Part shown: positions 1 to 10,823 of the stretch, one piece after another
Position numbering within the stretch: the stretch's first letter is position 1
Layout of the letters: every line of letters begins with the position of its first letter
Assembly: GCF_000002985.6 (NCBI RefSeq)
Contig: NC_003283.11
Location: 10,230,001-10,294,000, forward strand
Origin: Caenorhabditis elegans
Taxonomy: Eukaryota > Nematoda > Chromadorea > Rhabditida > Rhabditidae
DNA length: 64,000 nucleotides
Direction: 5' to 3'
Notes under the pieces: generated by a model
The model's input: only the letters and a program-made list of their open reading frames with translations
Database searches by the model: none
What the model was told of the DNA's origin: nothing
Position numbers and translations under genes: made by a program

Positions 1-111
1 GGAGGATATGGATACGGAGCATATGGAGCTTATGGAGGATATGGACTTGGATCTGCATATGCTGGATATTACGGAAAAAGAGAAGCTGGATTTGGCCTTA
101 CTCAGAACTAA
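1..111 (+). CDS. Secreted YGGYG-type peptide gene, 3' end only
   Basis: This is the last 36 codons of a small Gly/Tyr-rich peptide gene cut by the left edge of the window. The reading frame runs from the first base and ends with a TAA at 109-111. The encoded tail reads GGYGYGAYGAYGGYGLGSAY and then AGYYGKREAGFGLTQN. It is nearly identical to the two complete copies at 1268-1536 and 9646-9914, and the 3' flank (a GTGTACGAACGAT stretch) is shared too. The Gly/Tyr repeats resemble the infection- and wound-induced epidermal peptides of the nlp-29/cnc/fipr type in C. elegans. That family assignment is inference from composition. The start and signal peptide lie outside the window. Confidence 0.8.
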   Translation, partial: GGYGYGAYGAYGGYGLGSAYAGYYGKREAGFGLTQN

Positions 112-257
112 ACTGAATATGTTTTGAATGTGTACGAACGATTTGAAATGAATGATTCATCCCAATTTAATATGTATTTTATTTGTTCAAAAATAGGTTT
201 TGGCTGTAAAGTTTGAAATTATAATCGAAAGCGACCTCTTTATTCACATCAAACAAA

Positions 258-671
258 TTATGGATTGTATTCAATTGGAAGGTTCTTTCTGCGGACCATA
301 ACGTCTCCCTGAAATCACTCTTCTTGGCGGCACCGTCTGGGGTGTTGGCCCACTCAACGGTGATACGATCATTGTTGGTGTCCTGAAAAAGAACAAGTTA
401 TTGATAAATTCTATTATCATATAAACAAAACCTCCTGCCCGAAGCAAAAGCGTCACAAGAAACATTCAGAAGAACGGACTCCTTTGGTTCGAGAACTCTG
501 CGCCTACACCAAGACGCTTCATGTTGGTGGTCTTGATTCCATATCCAACACGACGAGCAGATGAGTTGATCACCTTGATGTGGTAGGTGTGCTTATCATC
601 GTATGGAGCGTTGAAAACGATCTTGGTACCCGGCTGGTCTGGATATCTCCTGGTGGAACTGATTGGGCCAT
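258..671 (-). pseudogene. Major sperm protein (MSP) pseudogene
   Basis: The minus strand begins at ATG 671 with an MSP N-terminus ([12 protein letters not shown]). The frame is then lost by what looks like a one-base deletion in a CCC run. Later segments return in other frames: a stretch containing [20 protein letters not shown], then [20 protein letters not shown], then [20 protein letters not shown], and finally NLPIEYNP followed by TAA at 258-260. A further deletion removes residues after the RLGV motif, and another disrupts the part before the last motif. A 50-60 bp stretch with GT...TTTTTCAG ends splits the GQE/DTNNDR site and looks like an intron, whereas most C. elegans MSP genes lack introns. 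MSP is the amoeboid sperm cytoskeletal protein of about 127 residues. This copy cannot encode it. Confidence 0.88.
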
Positions 672-1201
672 GGGGTTGATTGATTGAAGGAGTTATGAAA
701 ACTTTATGATTCAATTGTCTAATTCTATCTCTTTTAGACCAAATTTCTTATCTTTGTTCTAGGTGTTCCCTTTAGTTAAGGTATTGGAAGTATAAAAAAA
801 TATTTTCGCGTTTCCCATAACTGTATTATTTTTTTGTTTTCCCGTTCTATTTTCAACTTTATTCTTTATCACAACAAATTATTGAAAATTAAACAAAATA
901 TAAAAATTGCATAGGAATTACGATTTAATGAAAATCAAAAATTGACAAATTCAATGGAGTCATAGAAAATACGTTTGAGACATTTTTCTCTAAAATTATG
1001 TTAGCTCAAAGTTATATTTCTCGTTGAATAAATTTATTTTACCTTGTAGCTTGATCCGTGATCTAAAATCTAAATTTAAGAATGACTCAAAGTACAAATC
1101 AATGGAGTTAACGGGAAGCAGTTTGACAGTTTCTACGGCAAAACCAATAGAATGAAAAAAAATAGGGGCAAGTAAATAGAGTAAAGTATACATCGTTCTG
1201 G
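672..1201. other. AT-rich intergenic segment
   Basis: No supported gene lies here. From about 1045 onward the sequence is homologous, in inverted orientation, to about 9990-10125, so it forms the upstream part of the duplicated peptide-gene unit. Confidence 0.6.
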
Positions 1202-1209
1202 TATAAAAG
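1202..1209 (+). promoter_or_regulatory. TATA box of the peptide gene
   Basis: TATAAAAG lies about 60 bp upstream of the ATG at 1268. The inverted copy of the gene has the same box at about 9973-9980 on the minus strand. The spacing and conservation between copies fit a core promoter. Confidence 0.65.
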
Positions 1210-1267
1210 TGGAAACATTTGGGAGAATAAGCAAGAACCTTCACATTCTTCTACAACTCAATTCAAT

Positions 1268-1536
1268 ATGAACTCTAAATTGTGAGTTTCAGATCTTTAT
1301 AAAATATTTTCTCAATATCCAACTTCAGCCTTCTCTGCGTCCTCGCCATTGCCATGTGCTCAATTGTTCAAGAAGCTTCTGCTCAATATTATGGATATGC
1401 TTCATCTTATTATCCATCATACTATGGAGGATATGGATATGGAGCATATCGAGCTTATGGAGGATATGGACTTGGATCTGCATATGCTGGATATTACGGA
1501 AAGAGAGAAGCTGGATTTGGACCTACTCAGAACTAA
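1268..1536 (+). CDS. Small secreted Gly/Tyr-rich peptide (antimicrobial-like), copy A
   Basis: Two exons, 1268-1281 and 1329-1536, encode 73 residues. The intron of 47 bp has GTGAGT and CTTCAG ends. Residues 1-23 form a clear signal peptide (MNSKFLLCVLAIAMCSIVQE then ASA). The mature part starts QYYGYASSYYPSYYGGYGYG and carries YGGYG-like repeats. A GKR motif near residue 62 could be a dibasic cleavage site with amidation of the preceding Tyr, leaving a short EAGFGPTQN tail. The start was chosen because only splicing at 1281/1329 gives a continuous signal peptide. The composition resembles the nlp-29-like, fungus-induced (fip/fipr) and cnc peptides made in the epidermis. This copy has Arg where copy B has Gly in the GAYRAYGG segment. 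Family membership is inferred. Confidence 0.85.
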
Positions 1537-1820
1537 ACTGAATATGTTTTTAATGTGTACGAACGATCTGAAATGAATGATTTTTATTATGTTGTACAAC
1601 TGTAACGTTTTGACAAATCAAATAATTGAATTCATAACTGACAAAAAATTTGCTATACATTTTTCAGCTCATTAAAACTCAAAAGGGTACAGAAAAAACA
1701 TATTTCATCTAAATAAGTCGAATACATGAAGCGGAAAATAAAAAGTGTGATAGTTCTTGTTGAAATCATGGGAAGTAGAGAAGCAATACATGATTTTTAT
1801 AAACTTCAAAATATTATCCA
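1537..1820. other. Intergenic
   Basis: This is the 3' flank of peptide gene copy A and the 3' flank of the convergent receptor gene. The first ~70 bp are shared with the other peptide copies. Nothing else is seen. Confidence 0.5.
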
Positions 1821-3430
1821 TTAGCTCAACTCGACACGGTTCAATTGAACATGGCTTTTTCTGGCACTTGAAATTGTTGTACTTCCTCTTCGTACATAGT
1901 ACGGTGCAAACATTGGTACATTCTCTTGCTTTTTAAACATTTTAATCAAAGAATCTCGATAATCTCTGATTAGTAGAATACTTGGAAGAGCATCCAGTGC
2001 AGGATATAAAGATATCGAAATAGATACGTAATGGGCAAATCCCAAGTCAATATTGAGCATTGGGAATAGAAATAAAATAAATAAGGGAATATACATAATG
2101 ATGAGTGGAATAAGAGTTTGGAATACGAGAGCTCGAAATAATTGAGTTTGAAGTAATTTTTGAGTTATTGAATAGTTTCGTCCGGGAACAACAACCCGTG
2201 TCATTTCGTAGTAGCATTTGAAGCCGAATATGAAGATTACAAATAATGAAACCGTCTGAAAATTTAAAAACAATTAATTTTAAATACACTAAAATTAATA
2301 AAACTGCTTCCAGTTCTGCTTATTTGTTCACAGATTTTTTGCAAAGTGCGAAAATTGGCTCATCGCAAGCCAATTTTCGCACTTTCCAAGAAAGTGCTTG
2401 CGGTGTGCTCATTGTGCCAGATTTCGTTGGTCATAAGTGCATCGTGTTTTTCTTAAAACTCACAGTCATTAAAAGAAAATTAAATCCTGATATAAATGCT
2501 CCAATTGATGGAAATTTCTGGCCATTTTCATGCATTGGATAGAAATCCGCAATAATATAAGTCACATCATCCACATTTATTCCAAAATCTCTTTCCATTC
2601 TAGGCCTTAACTATGTATAATTTTTTTCAATTATTTTGGTTTTTTTACCTTAGAAATTCCGTACTTCTTTGATTTGGCTGAAACGCAAATATACAATTTA
2701 ATGTCCAATTGATATAGAGTATTGGAGAAATAAGAAACCAGGCAAATGTATACTTTCCATGAAAATATATCCATTTCGAGCCATATTTCAGAGCTTTGTA
2801 TCTATAGACAAAGTGGACAGAAATCAAAGATGCAAAAAAGAAATAAAAACCGCAAATGAGCGCTGAACGAAGTAAAATTTTCAAAAAATCCAAAATTTTA
2901 AAAACCTACACATTAAATAAATCATTACTGTTGGACTAAAAAATGAAGTAGAATTTTTAATATATACAACAAAACATGAGCTGTACGATAGAAGATCCTG
3001 AACATTCTTTGAACTACGGTATGTTTTTGATAAATTGGTTTAAGTTGTTTTTCCAAAAATTTCATTGTTAGCTTGTCTGGTTACGAAGAACAAAAGGCTA
3101 GACGTCTGGTTAAATTATAATATCATAAGGCTGCACTGATTTCGAGAATGAAGTTTTATTTTTACTGATCATAAAACTCATCCAAAAAAAGAGCGAAACA
3201 CTTGAAGACGTTGTCTTTTTCCGTGACTTTAATTTCAAACTTACAGGTCTGACAATCATTCCCAGTACAGAATAACAAAGTGCTGATAATGATAGATACA
3301 TCATAATATATTTGTAGGAACCCATTTTACTGTTTGATTTTGTAAGAATTAAATAAGTTAAAATTGTGTTTAGAAAAATAGAAATAAGGAGAGCAAAACA
3401 TTGAACAATATCTTTCAGCAACTCGAGCAT
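1821..3430 (-). CDS. Seven-transmembrane chemoreceptor, str class
   Basis: Five exons on the minus strand (3430-3245, 2997-2910, 2862-2649, about 2605-2464, 2255-1821) give an open protein of about 354 residues. TM1 is in LISIFLNTILTYLILTKS. A GSYKYIMMYLSLSALCYSVL segment, an HFVYRYKAL motif after TM3, and a C-terminal LFRALVFQTLIPLIIMYIP followed by SLYPALDALPSILLIRDYR are the hallmarks of str/srj-class nematode chemosensory GPCRs. Such receptors act in the cilia of sensory neurons; the ligand is unknown. All exon phases join without a frameshift, so it looks intact. The acceptor of exon 4 is uncertain: TTAAG at 2606 or CCTAG at 2600, both in frame. The last intron holds a perfect hairpin at 2343-2385. 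Confidence 0.85.
2343..2385. repeat. Short perfect hairpin in an intron
   Basis: Two 18-base arms are exact reverse complements (AAAGTGCGAAAATTGGCT and its complement), separated by the 7-base loop CATCGCA. It lies within the last intron of the str receptor gene. It may be a tiny inverted-repeat element. Confidence 0.8.
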
Positions 3431-5567
3431 GTCTCCTTTTTCTAAAATTATCCTTTATACTAGAAAATAAGAAAATAACAAAAATTAATAGAGAACTGAT
3501 GTGAAAAAAGCTTAAAAGCGTGATATAAGGATGATAAGACATAGTTCAGTAATTTTTCTAATTTTATTCAAATTTTCAGACAGCGTAAAATTATCAAAGT
3601 TCATTTCTCATTCAAGATCAGAGTGCAGGCAATAATGGGAACTTTTGAAAAAAATTCCATTTATAGGAATGTTGATTCTCATTATGAAAACTTCAATTCT
3701 GATTTCGAAAGTTGTTTACTGAACCTGATGCATGTGTTTCTCCCATTTCTATTCCATGTAAACTTATTTAAAATAACAAAGAAATGACGTAGGTGAGGGA
3801 GAAAGTTTTTAATATTTTTTTCAAATGGAAGTTTTCCTAAAATTGGTTTTTGACCAGAATAGCTTCTAGAGTTCCAGAATATCAACTTTTTGAGGTGCAC
3901 GGCAAAATTTGTTGAGTTTGACTAACATTAAGAATGAATTCTGATTTACTTCTAGTCGTGATAATTATCCCACAGATGAAAAAGCTCAGGTAAAATGCAA
4001 GGGTGAGTCAGTTTAACGGTCGATATTCCAAAAGTATGTATATATATATATATATATAAATTCAAAACATTTCTGTGGATCAAAAATATTATTTTACTGT
4101 CAAAAATTTAGAGACTGAATATTATAGTTATAAGCACTTCAGAAACTTTCGAAGCAAGGTCGAAGAAGGCATGATTTTTATCACATTGCCCCCTTTAATA
4201 CTTTAATCAAAAAATCAAACAGTGAATCTGTATTATTTGAAATAGGAAACTTGTGAGCTTCTTCTGTTGTCTACTGAAAAAAAGGGACTTTGTGGCGTCT
4301 GTGTACTTTAACATATGACTTATCATGCTTTTTTATGACTTAGTTCTGGTTTTGGATTTTATCAAAACATGTATTCCCATGGCCCATTGGGTCTCACAAA
4401 TAAGAAGGAACCATAATCAAATATTTTTTGCAAAGGACATTGAATATTTTTCTTGAGTGTTCTGTCTGTTGTTTTTAAATCATGATTAGGTTTCACAAAA
4501 AATTTAAGATTTTTTGTCTGACAATGCATCGTTCCAACTACTAAATTAAAAAACTTTTAGCAACAAAGATTATTTTAAATTTTTTCAAACCATGAACAGA
4601 CACAGAACACAATTTTGATGCTTGAAAAGGAACTAATAGAGTGAATGATTTTTTATAATTGGATTCAAATTTCAACGAAATTATTGAAGCATGACTAAAT
4701 ATAAACGTTCTAAGAATTATATTCTCTATATTGTTAACAGAAAAATGAATTATCTAAGAAGGCGACGTTTTCACGAGTTTTCTTATTTCAGTTTGAGACA
4801 AGGACTTGTGAAGCAATTTGATTATAGTTTACGTTTTTCATTTTCTTTGCCCAATTTTCCCTTTCAAACGTAGTGATTATACCGACGAAGTTCTTGTTTT
4901 TTGTCAGAATAGATGATAAATAACTTTATTATTTTAGTAGGAGTTATCGTTCGCAAATAGGACATTACTGGTCCAAATGTATATCCTACCACTATTGTAA
5001 TCCTGACGCAAGTCTAGAGACAATGAAACTATTTTTTCCAGTGCGATGTGGCACTGCTTGGAAATGGAAGTAAGATAATTTTCGAGAATAAGATAATTGT
5101 TGCTTCTCGATAAGCCAAATATTTTATATGATGATTGTTTAAATATTCAATGATTGATTGTATATCCAATGAATCCTAGGAAATATGATAATGGTAGAAT
5201 TATAAACCACATTGGAATAAATATATATACTAATAAACTAAAGCTCTTGATTTTCTATGCATACTCTCTTGAATACATTTGAATAGAAATACAAATACAA
5301 TTAAATACAAGTTACAATAGGAACAGAGATCAGATTCTTTGTAGGAAAGATACTTTCTGATCCTACCGTAACCTACCGTACTTCTTACGTTGATTACTGA
5401 AAGTTTGCAGCGGAATATTGGAAGTTATGTATATACGATAATAAAGAAGTTGTGGTGCCGACAATTCTAAAGCTTTAAATATGTATCGCTCAAAAAACCC
5501 ATATACCACATGTATTTAGCAGGTTGAAATATTATAATAAACAATTTTTCAAAATTCTAGGAAGTTG
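3431..5567. other. AT-rich intergenic region with a TA microsatellite
   Basis: About 2.1 kb with no supported gene. A (TA)n run sits at about 4039-4058. Open frames here are short and lack splice context or recognisable domains. Confidence 0.5.
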
Positions 5568-5575
5568 GTATGTAT

Positions 5576-5863
5576 CAGGGGTGTGCGGCGAATTCGGCGA
5601 ATATTAACCAAATTCGCCGTTCGCCGATGATTTTTTCGATTCGCCGAGTTCGCCGTTAGCCGAAAAATTGAAAATCGGCGTTCGCCGAATTCGCCGTTCG
5701 CCGAAAAATCGCCGAAAATTTGCCGAATTCGCGGAAATTTTTCCAAATTCGCCGAGCGAAATTCGCCGTTCGCCGAAAATTTCAAAAATCGGCGATCGCC
5801 GAATTCGCCGAAAATTTTTAAAACCGGCGATCGCCGAAAAATTCGATTCGCCGCACACCCCTG
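5576..5863. mobile_element. Non-autonomous hAT-type element with GGCGAA-rich core
   Basis: The element starts CAGGGGTGTGCGGCG and ends with the inverted form CCGCACACCCCTG. It is flanked on both sides by the same 8 bases, GTATGTAT (5568-5575 and 5864-5871). Termini starting CAGGG together with an 8-bp target duplication are the signature of hAT transposons. The 288-bp interior is a dense, partly palindromic array of TTCGCCGAATTCGCCG-like words and has no transposase. Movement would depend on a transposase encoded elsewhere. Confidence 0.8.
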
Positions 5864-5871
5864 GTATGTAT

Positions 5872-6273
5872 GATAATGAATGAAAAATGTGCTCAGATCG
5901 ACCAAAAATCACAAAATTTTCTTAGAATTCGGTTCTGCTCTTGGTGTCTCAATTTTGATCCGATGCCTGACAATTGTGATTTCATTAAACTTAAAGTTGT
6001 CGTTTCAGTGCACAATTTTTCTTCAATGTATTTGTACTTGCTCTAATCAGAAATCTAGTTTATATCACGAGTTTAGATTCTGAAAAAGGAAAATTCAAAT
6101 TGATTTTAATTCAGAATTCTTGATCCTTGGCGGCAAATGATGTCTGTTTAAAAAAAATTACAGTTAAATTTTTTTTATGAATACCAACTTTTAAAGATGA
6201 TACGAGTATCGGAAAATGGAGCAATAAAATATTCAACTTCTGAAATGAAACAAAACGAAAACAAGCAACATAA
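5872..6273. other. Intergenic, 3' flank of the KH gene
   Basis: No gene is seen. The right part is expected to include the 3' UTR of the minus-strand KH-domain gene that ends at 6274. Confidence 0.5.
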
Positions 6274-8761
6274 TTATTGATATTGTCCATATTGTTGTGC
6301 TTGATATGGAGCAGCTCCTGCAGCAGAGTAAGCTGGATAATTTTGAGTTGGAACACGAGCCTGTGCTGACATTTGAGGCATTGCCATTCCCATTGGCATT
6401 TGTTGTATGAGTCCACCTGGTACAACCGCGCGAGCTGCTGCTTCTGCCTTCTTTTTCTTCATCTGAGCTTCAACTGCTTCAGCTTTGTCGTGAGCTCCAA
6501 TTGATCTGAAAGACAATGAATGTGATCTTCCCATGTTGTATGAAGTGAACTTACTTATAATATTCCATCCACTGAGCTGAATAATCTTGTTCGCCGGTAA
6601 CTGGGTCAACGGTAGGTGTCGTCGTGGCAGCAACTGTTGTTGCAGGCTGAACCTGCTGCACTACTTGCGGTTGTTGATATGCCACTTGCTGCTGTGGTTG
6701 GACGATACCGGCTGCAGCGTATGGGGCAGCAGCAGGCGCGGCCGTTTGCTGAGCATAAACACTGTTTTGTTGCCATCCACCAACTTGGTATGGGTTCTGC
6801 GCAGCTGCTGGAATTTGTGCTACCGGATTCCATTGTTGTTGCCCTCCGAAATTGTTTTGAGCAGGTGCTGAGAACTGTGTTTGCATAGTCATCGCCGAAT
6901 CATCCCGGAATGGAGTGTTCGGTGCAATATCTCCGACTTTGATTCGAATCAAATGCTTAGCGTGTTCGATTGCTCGTTTCCCTCCTTTTATTACGAACAC
7001 TTTTTCGTCGGCATTGCCAGTTGGATCACGCGAAAGCTCACAATGTGCTCCACTTTCGCTGTTGATCTGCTTAATCGTCTCGCCACCCTTTCCAATTACA
7101 AGACCGCATTTGGCAGCAGGAACTGACATGTAGAAAGTCTGAAAACAATTAGATTAAATTAATCAAATATTATCACTTTTACCGATGCTTCATTCGACAC
7201 CATTGCACCGGCGACATTTCCGCCACCACCTTGTTGCATTGTGCTCTTTTTTACAAGTTCAGTAATTCGCTCCGTGGCTCGATAAATTTGATCACGAGTT
7301 CCCATGATAACAGCGCATCTCTCTGGTGTGCTCGGATCATCGTCAGGTTTGAACTGAATCTTAGTTCCTGTTTCCATGGCAAGACGTTTGATAGTGTCAC
7401 CTTGCTTTCCAATAATAATACCAACCGAACTTCTTGGAACGACAACTTCTCCGCGAGCAGAAGCTCCACCACCACCACCAGCGTGGTGCATCTGAAGGCC
7501 ACTTCCTCCATTACCATCACCTCCACTGTTAAGAATTTCGGCAACTAACTGTTTTGCAAGTTCAATCTTTTGTGGATCACCGGTAATACGTAAAGGCTTG
7601 GACTGGTCGCTAACGGATTGATTGTCTTGTACAAGGATCATTTTACAACCACTTTTCTCCTGAAAAATACAACTTTTTTTTTGACATAATACATTTTGAA
7701 AACCAACCTGAAGCTGTCTAATGGTATCACCAGACTTTCCAATGATCAGACCACAACGGTTTGGTGGGATTGCAATGTCAATAGTGGTTTGGGCGCGGGG
7801 GAACCCGTACTGAGGACGAGGATTTTGAGAACGTGCAACGACCTCGTTGATAAGATGTTTCGCGGTCTCAACATTGGAACGGGATCCTTCTAAAGTAACC
7901 ATCCTGACTCCAGAAGATGGGTCGGCGTCTGGTGACATTTGAACACGACAACCAGCCTTGGCTTGAATTCCCTGAATTTCGGATCCCCCTCGACCAATTA
8001 CAATTCCAACAGCCGATTCGGGAATCGGATACTTCTCGTTAACGGCCTCATTGTCATCCATGAACGGATTCAAATCCGTGTCGTCAGCCGGTCGCTTGGC
8101 GGGAAGCGAATCTGAAAACAGACTGATTAGAGACTCTAAATGATGTATTGTGATCAGCTTATCGATTCGATTAAACAAATATTGTGATATTGAAAGAAAA
8201 AACTGCGTAGGAATGAATTGAAATCGAGAAAATTCGTAAACAAACGACATAAATAATTGTTATGACATCATCAATAAAAGAAACACCATACATTCCTCAT
8301 CCTCGCTTCGTTCCCTCTTGAGTGAAGTTGTGTGAGTAGCTTGCTGAACAAAGATTGGAAATAGAATTATATACATTTAGGAAACACTTGAATTATGCCA
8401 ATTATCATAGAAATGCATAAAACGATATTCATATAAAAGAAATTGGTCAATTTATTGAATAAATACTGTATCATAAGTAAGATTAAATGTGAATCAAAGC
8501 AACGGGAATCATAAATTCAAATTGCAAAGTAATTATGCAGAGTTCATAATAGCAAAAATATCGGAAAACGTAAGGGAATGATTAAACGAATAACGATGTA
8601 ATTTATATTTCTTCAGTTATTTCAGTTTTAAAATTTTAATAAAAATAATCGCCCAATAACAATATCTGACAAATCCGAAAAATTCAAAAAAGAAGTGGGG
8701 TTCAAACAAGTATTCGTGTGAAAAACAGAAAATTGATTACCTGCGGGTTAAATCCTTCCAT
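6274..8761 (-). CDS. fubl-1: Four-KH-domain RNA-binding protein, FUBP/KSRP-like
   Basis: Six exons (8761-8741, 8343-8292, 8111-7708, 7659-7183, 7138-6555, 6505-6274) encode about 589 residues; the lengths sum to a whole number of codons. Four KH domains follow a short acidic N-terminus, each with its GXXG loop: VGIVIGRGGSEIQGIQ, CGLIIGKSGDTIRQLQ, VGIIIGKQGDTIKRLA and CGLVIGKGGETIKQI. The C-terminal third is Gln/Ala/Pro-rich and carries a DYSAQWMEYYKS motif and a YGQYQ end, as in the tyrosine-rich tails of FUBP proteins. These proteins bind single-stranded U-rich RNA or DNA and affect transcription, splicing and mRNA decay. The start at 8761 gives MEGFNPQ followed by a clean splice; a downstream alternative start is possible. 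The symbol is from memory of the C12D8 gene list and is less certain than the family. Confidence 0.9.
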
Positions 8762-9383
8762 TTGATTCACAAAGTGGTTTGCAGATGTCGAGATGAATAT
8801 GCGTTGTCCAGGGATACGACGGCTCAATGAGCGGATTGCGAGTGAGAAACGCGCGATAAACGAACGCGCCGCGACCGCAACGCGTGCAAAGATGCATGCG
8901 ATGTAGCACGTTTACAACACTTTCTTTTGGTAGTTGTCAAATATTCAGGCCTAGGGACTCTGCCAAATCGCAGACAGTGAGCTCCGTGCCATATCTGTAC
9001 AAAAATACAAGCCTACACAAGTAAAAAAACACAAATACTTAGTTTTTATCAACGGTAACTCGAGAAAAATAGAAGAAAGTTGACAAGCAAAAACTACAGT
9101 ACTCTCAAAGGTACACTCTCTTTGCTCGTTGAAAATATTTCAGTCTAGATTACAGATGTGCGAGGCAATTGATGATTGCCGGTATATTCAAAAACCGGCA
9201 TTTCCCGGAACTGACGATAAACTGACGATTCGATATTTAAAATTTTGAATTCAGGAAAGGCAAAATATTTTATACATATGTGGTAATAATAGGCTCTTCC
9301 GTTTGTGAGATGGTTTAAACTCGGCCCAGTTACGAATAAAGTATTAATTAAGTGCTTTTGTAATTAAAAAACAACATAGAACC
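8762..9383. other. Upstream region of the KH gene
   Basis: A CG-rich patch at about 8815-8900 (many CGCG and GCGC words) stands out from the AT-rich surroundings just upstream of the start codon and probably belongs to the promoter. No coding region is seen. Confidence 0.45.
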
Positions 9384-9445
9384 TGCGACAATCTTTATTC
9401 ACATAAAAAAATCATGAATTGTATTCAATTGGGAGGTTCTTTTGG
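9384..9445 (-). pseudogene. MSP gene 3'-end fragment
   Basis: The minus strand matches the final codons (a NLPIEYN-like segment) and the start of the 3' UTR of the MSP pseudogene at 258-300. It marks the edge of the duplicated peptide/MSP block. Confidence 0.65.
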
Positions 9446-9645
9446 TCTTGATTCAGCCTAAACCCTGATCTAATTCTCAATACTAATAGAAAATTGTATT
9501 ATGTTCTATAACTGTCTATTTCGCAGTTATCAAGTTATTCCCTGACAATTTGAAGATCAGTCGTGTATTTTTGACAATTGTATTAGGTTACAGAATCAAA
9601 ATAATTCATTTCAGATCGTTCGTACACATTCAAAAAATATTCAGT

Positions 9646-9914
9646 TTAGTTCTGAGTAGGTCCAAATCCAGCTTCTCTCTTTCCGTAATATCCAGCATAT
9701 GCAGATCCAAGTCCATATCCTCCATAAGCTCCATATGCTCCGTATCCATATCCTCCATAGTATGATGGATAATAAGATGAAGCATATCCATAATATTGAG
9801 CAGAAGCTTCTTGAACAATTGAGCACATGGCAATGGCGAGGACGCAGAGAAGGCTGAAATTGGATATTGAGAAAACATTTTATAAAGATCTGAAACTCAC
9901 AATTTAGAGTTCAT
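9646..9914 (-). CDS. Small secreted Gly/Tyr-rich peptide (antimicrobial-like), copy B
   Basis: Exons 9914-9901 and 9853-9646 encode 73 residues. The signal peptide, the 47-bp intron in the same position and the GKR processing motif match copy A at 1268-1536, in opposite orientation. The mature region starts QYYGYASSYYPSYYGGYGYG and ends EAGFGPTQN. It differs from copy A by Gly instead of Arg in the GAYGAYGG segment. About 500 bp around it, including promoter and 3' flank, are also shared with copy A, so this is a recent duplication of the whole gene. It is likely secreted and, by similarity to nlp-29-type peptides, may act in epidermal defence; that role is inferred. Confidence 0.86.
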
Positions 9915-9972
9915 ATTGAATTGAGTAATAGAAGAATGTGAAGGTTCTTGCTTATTCTCCCAAATGTTTCCA

Positions 9973-9980
9973 CTTTTATA
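9973..9980 (-). promoter_or_regulatory. TATA box of peptide copy B
   Basis: The minus strand reads TATAAAAG about 60 bp upstream of the start codon at 9914, as in copy A. Confidence 0.6.
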
Positions 9981-10264
9981 CCAGAACGATGTATACTTTA
10001 CTCTATTTACTTGCCCCTATTTTTTTCATTCTATTGGTTTTGCCGTAGAAACTGTCAAACTGCTTCGCGTTAACTCCACTGACTCGGATTTTGAGTCTCA
10101 AATTTACGTTTGATCATGAATCAAACTACACAGTAGGAATAAATATCATTGAAAGAGTTGCGTCTTTCAATAATTTTTGATAACTATATCATCTTAAAAT
10201 TTCATTCATTCTACAATGGGTGCTTAACTGATATAGTACTGATAAAGCAAAAAGATTGAAAGTT

Positions 10265-10363
10265 AACTCCCCAGAAGGTGCCGCCAAGCAGTTTTGCCGT
10301 GAGTGGCTCTAGAGAGACGGTATGGTCTGCAGAAAGAACCTTCCAATTGAATACAATCCATAA
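10265..10363 (+). pseudogene. MSP C-terminal fragment with internal stop
   Basis: The plus strand reads SPEGAAKQFCREWL, a TAG stop, then [16 protein letters not shown] and TAA at 10361-10363. This is the C-terminal third of a major sperm protein; the TAG replaces the codons after EW. No upstream MSP sequence follows it, so it is a truncated pseudogene. Confidence 0.85.
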
Positions 10364-10823
10364 TTTGTTTTATGTGAATGAAGATTGTAGCGGTGCTAAA
10401 TAAAATGCATTTCTCTTGTACACTGATTTGAAGCGAAGTAACTATAGTTATACATAGTGTTCTATCTATTCTGAGCTTAAAGTAACTTTTTTGTACTAAG
10501 TGTCTTGTTGGCACCAAGTCCTTCAAAAATGTGGAGGAATTTTTATTTCGATCCATACTGCAATAAGATGGCTCATATTGATTTTGGTTGAACTGTTGGT
10601 GCATCTTTTTTTGGAATCCTTTGTTGTTTCGGCTCAAGATTCTGAATTATTCATCATTTGTGATATTACAACAGTTGGTAGTTCTACTCGTTATTATTTG
10701 AAAACAGCATAATATTATCATGTTGGTTACTGATAATCCTATATACATATTTGTGTATATATCGGTGTTCAAAAAAAAAGTGGAGTTTTATCAATGTGAA
10801 GTTGGTTTTTTTGAAAATTTAGA
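10364..10823. other. Intergenic
   Basis: AT-rich sequence without a supported gene. The plus-strand open frame of 70 codons at 10500-10712 has no domain or splice context. Confidence 0.4.

Noticed and set aside
5549-5912. Three overlapping open frames of 70-118 codons
   Set aside because: They are produced by the GGCGAA word array of the hAT-type element on both strands.
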